Below, piece by piece: positions 41,441 through 43,150 of a DNA stretch of 43,150 bases. Numbering within the stretch: the stretch's first letter is position 1; each line of letters begins with the position of its first letter. The position numbers and the translations under genes were made by a program. Origin of the DNA: Bacilli bacterium. Its GTDB lineage: Bacteria; Bacillota_I; Bacilli_A; RFN20; CAG-826. The stretch lies in contig JAGAHY010000062.1 in assembly GCA_017626815.1 (NCBI GenBank), positions 1 through 43,150 on the forward strand, read 5' to 3'. The notes beneath the pieces are model-generated. The model was not told the origin of the DNA. It did not search any database and saw nothing but the letters and a program-made list of their open reading frames with translations.

Positions 41441-41848
41441 ATGATCTATAACAGCCGTAACAATGAAACCTACCTCAACCCGTTCTTCGAAGCCTTCTTC
41501 GGAAAGGACACCGCTAATGTTGGTTATCTTCCTTTGAAGACCGATATCTACGAATCCGAAAAAGCCTATCGCTTGGACGTTGAGCTCCCTGGGTTCGAAA
41601 AAGAAAACATCAACATCGATTACAAAGACGGTTATCTCACCGTCTCTGTCAAAACCGTTCCTACCAAGGATGAAGAGTTCAAGTTGATCCGCCGTGAGCG
41701 TTTCAGCGGCGAGACTTCCCGCGAATTCTACCTTGGAGATGTGGACGAGAACAACATCTCTGCCACCTATGTCGATGGTATTCTCTCCATCACCGCGATG
41801 AAGCTCCAGCCCGTCGAGGCGAAGCCCCTCAAAATTGAGATCAAGTAA
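41441..41848 (+). CDS. Small heat shock protein, Hsp20 / alpha-crystallin family
   Basis: The 135-residue chaperone holds unfolding proteins. The alpha-crystallin domain covers about residues 30-125, with YRLDVELPGFEKENINIDY, LTVSVKT and the conserved GILSITA near the C-terminus. ATG 41441 has AAAGGAG upstream; an in-frame GTG at 41405 lies inside CIRCE 2 and is excluded. Two CIRCE boxes around the promoter show tight HrcA control. It is monocistronic with a strong terminator. Confidence 0.93.
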   Translation: MIYNSRNNETYLNPFFEAFFGKDTANVGYLPLKTDIYESEKAYRLDVELPGFEKENINIDYKDGYLTVSVKTVPTKDEEFKLIRRERFSGETSREFYLGDVDENNISATYVDGILSITAMKLQPVEAKPLKIEIK

Positions 41849-41875
41849 ACCCTTCCATAGATCTCCTCTCTTTTG

Positions 41876-41913
41876 GAAAGCAGCAGGCCTGACCAACCTG
41901 CTGCTTTCTTTGT
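41876..41913 (+). terminator. Rho-independent terminator of hsp20
   Basis: GAAAGCAGCAGG (41876-41887) pairs perfectly with CCTGCTGCTTTC (41897-41908), followed by TTTG. Confidence 0.85.
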
Positions 41914-42063
41914 CAATGAGATAGCGAAATTCGATTATGACTAAGCTGATATTACAAAGAGTAGGAAAAGCCGGCTATCGCCCAAGACCGCAACGGTATG
42001 TTCGGATTAATCATGTTTTCTTGTCAACGGCTATCAGTTAATTGGCAATTGTTCCAGACGAGC

Positions 42064-42420
42064 CATTTATTTTTCGCTGTCTAGAATCTTTTTGATTTTC
42101 CTCAATTCGTAGATAGGTTTTTCGGACGGTTTTCCTCGTTCGCGGCCATAACTATCTCGCATTCCTTCAGAAACGCCTGAAAGTCACCCTGTATCTGCCG
42201 CTCCGTGATCTTGATGAACTTGCCTTCTCGCCTGCATGCTATCGTAGCCTCAAGGCGCCCGAAATCGTCTTTCAAGAATCGTTAGCATCTGGAACGTGGA
42301 TTCATGTCGTTTCCCTTGGCAACGAGATAAGAAAATCTGGTTCTTTTGCGAACGGTCAATTTGAGCTGTGGCGGCAAAAGGACAACTACAAGTTTTATTG
42401 CCTTTTTTGCAAGGATGCCC
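42064..42420 (-). pseudogene. Decayed protein-coding stretch
   Basis: On the minus strand coding-like pieces appear in different frames: KGNDMNPRS near 42300, RFLKDDFGRLEATIACRREG with GKFIKITERQIQGDFQAF (about 42170-42270), and GRERGKPSEKPIYELRKIKK (about 42070-42135), each broken by stops. No single frame links them and no family is recognised. The rest of the gap (41914-42063) shows nothing I can name. Confidence 0.3.
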
Positions 42421-42427
42421 GCATGGC

Positions 42428-42862
42428 TTAAATATTGTTCCGCTTTTTGACCTCGATGACCAAGGCATCGGAAGCATCACACTTTGGCAATTTGATCACC
42501 GTATTTCCACTACGGATTTCATAGCACTCCACCTTTACCACGTCAAAGCAAAGCGTTTCCATTACGCCTTCATCTATTGAGAAAATTTGGGAAACCGTTA
42601 TCGTTTTTGTGCCTCTGAAAAGTTTGAAGGTCGTTATCGTCTCTTCATTCGCTTGCCAGCTTGCCCATCCATCGTATACCGCATAGAAGATCCCGAGAAA
42701 CACGGAAAGGGAAGACATTACTCCACATGTGACAAACCCCAGAGTATTCCCAGCGACTAAAGTGAAAACGAATAAAGTCAAGCAAAGGGACAGCGACGAC
42801 ACAAAGAAAACCGTGTTCACAATCGATATGGGCAGATAAAAATAATGTCGTTTCGCCTTCAT
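42428..42862 (-). CDS. Small membrane protein, hypothetical
   Basis: This 144-residue protein has two hydrophobic segments (about 10-33 and 42-65) and a soluble C-terminal half of alternating beta-strand character (ETITTFKLFRGTKTITVSQIFSIDEG...GNTVIKLPKC), which resembles bacterial PH-like domains that follow membrane segments in small unknown proteins. Function is unknown. There is no clear Shine-Dalgarno sequence; GATAAA lies nine bases before the ATG. The gene stands alone next to a decayed stretch. Confidence 0.6.
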   Translation of the reverse strand: MKAKRHYFYLPISIVNTVFFVSSLSLCLTLFVFTLVAGNTLGFVTCGVMSSLSVFLGIFYAVYDGWASWQANEETITTFKLFRGTKTITVSQIFSIDEGVMETLCFDVVKVECYEIRSGNTVIKLPKCDASDALVIEVKKRNNI

Positions 42863-42932
42863 GAGAGGTAGTTTATCAATTGGTATGTGTCATTAAAATA
42901 CCCTTGCTAGATTGCCATCGACGTTTTTTCGG

Positions 42933-42985
42933 AAATCTATAGCAAAAAAGCTCAATTTTTGCGGCTTTTTTTGCTATAGATTTTT
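42933..42985. repeat. Long near-perfect inverted repeat
   Basis: AAATCTATAGC, six A and GC (42933-42951) are repeated inverted at about 42964-42983 with one extra base (seven T), leaving a loop of about 12 bases and a T-rich end. It may be a bidirectional terminator-like hairpin upstream of the edge promoter. Confidence 0.6.
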
Positions 42986-43001
42986 GATCGCGTGCTTCAA
43001 C

Positions 43002-43030
43002 TTGATGAGTTATGAGAATCTTCCCATAAT
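43002..43030 (+). promoter_or_regulatory. Promoter for a gene beyond the right edge
   Basis: TTGATG (43002-43007), 17 bases, CATAAT (43025-43030). The -10 lies inside the first TTCCCATAAT copy. Confidence 0.5.
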
Positions 43031-43120
43031 TCGTCTTATGGTAAGTAAAATATTATGGGAAGCGGCGAGCGAAAATCAGGCGTTTCGTCGCTTTTTTATC
43101 GCCTTTTCGCTTCCCATAAT
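43020..43120 (+). promoter_or_regulatory. Operator/attenuator region with four related CTTCCCATAA half-sites
   Basis: CTTCCCATAA (43020-43029) is inverted with one mismatch at 43036-43045, giving a 26-bp palindrome over the promoter. ATTATGGGAAGCG (43052-43064) and its exact complement (43108-43120) enclose a terminator-like hairpin. The middle copy can therefore pair with either of its neighbours. Confidence 0.6.
43065..43097 (+). terminator. Terminator-like hairpin in the leader of the edge gene
   Basis: GCGA-G-CGAAA pairs with TTTCG-TCGC (one bulged G), followed by six T. It sits between the promoter at 43002 and a ribosome site AAGGAG near 43142, so it looks like an attenuator. Confidence 0.6.
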
Positions 43121-43150
43121 GTATAAGTTCTCCACATAACAAAGGAGACA

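Noticed and set aside
42250-42480. A minus-strand Cys-containing open frame (CGHPCKKGNKTCSC)
   Set aside because: It overlaps the 3' end of the membrane-protein gene, lacks a start context, and competing frames in the same stretch look equally coding-like; treated as part of a decayed region.
1-43150. CRISPR arrays, tRNA or rRNA genes, insertion sequences, integrases
   Set aside because: No regularly spaced repeats, tRNA-like cloverleaf with TTCGA arm, rRNA segments or transposase motifs were seen.

Overview
The window reads as chromosomal DNA of an uncultured, probably gut- or rumen-dwelling member of the Bacilli (the Erysipelotrichales / RF39 / RFN20 kind). The reasons are the Bacillus-like order pth-mfd-rqcP-tilS-ftsH followed by a dus gene and lysS, CIRCE heat-shock control, and lipoproteins and long secreted proteins without outer-membrane genes. 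TGA is a stop for several genes (hddC-gmhB, hddA, popT), so the standard bacterial code applies and not the Mycoplasma code. The species assignment is an inference; no rRNA or tRNA gene was seen.

Layout. 1-6.8 kb: a cut-off cysteine-peptidase-like lipoprotein, two BspA-like leucine-rich lipoproteins, and between them gmhA plus a fused hddC-gmhB. 7.1-13.0 kb: a membrane glycosyltransferase, a CPBP membrane protease, lgt, the heptose kinase hddA, and a divergent FGGY sugar kinase. Together gmhA, hddA and hddC-gmhB supply every step from sedoheptulose 7-phosphate to GDP-D-glycero-D-manno-heptose, presumably for a surface glycan; Lgt would lipidate the lipoproteins. 13.0-17.4 kb: a TetR-controlled heterodimeric ABC exporter. 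17.5-18.5 kb: a DUF368/PopT undecaprenyl-phosphate transporter. 18.6-27.1 kb: the housekeeping run flavodoxin-pth-mfd, then rqcP-tilS-ftsH. 27.15-27.9 kb: an apparently non-coding stretch rich in AGGAA words. 27.9-30.2 kb: an AbiEi-like regulator overlapping a dus gene and a deoxyinosine-type DNA glycosylase. 30.2-34.4 kb: a MarR-controlled second heterodimeric ABC exporter, then glyA. 35.9-37.9 kb: lysS and a small unknown gene. 37.9-41.1 kb: a 1081-residue membrane-anchored subtilase on the minus strand. 41.3-41.9 kb: an hsp20 gene under two CIRCE boxes. 41.9-43.15 kb: a decayed stretch, a small membrane protein, and an elaborate control region for a gene that starts just past the edge.

Two themes recur. 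First, several genes heading their transcripts lack a Shine-Dalgarno sequence and begin 5-7 bases after a good -10 hexamer, which predicts leaderless mRNAs, whereas downstream operon genes carry strong Shine-Dalgarno sequences. Second, palindromes sit on promoters: CIRCE at hsp20, a MarR-type palindrome at 30.17 kb, and unexplained ones at ftsH, rqcP, lysS and the right edge.
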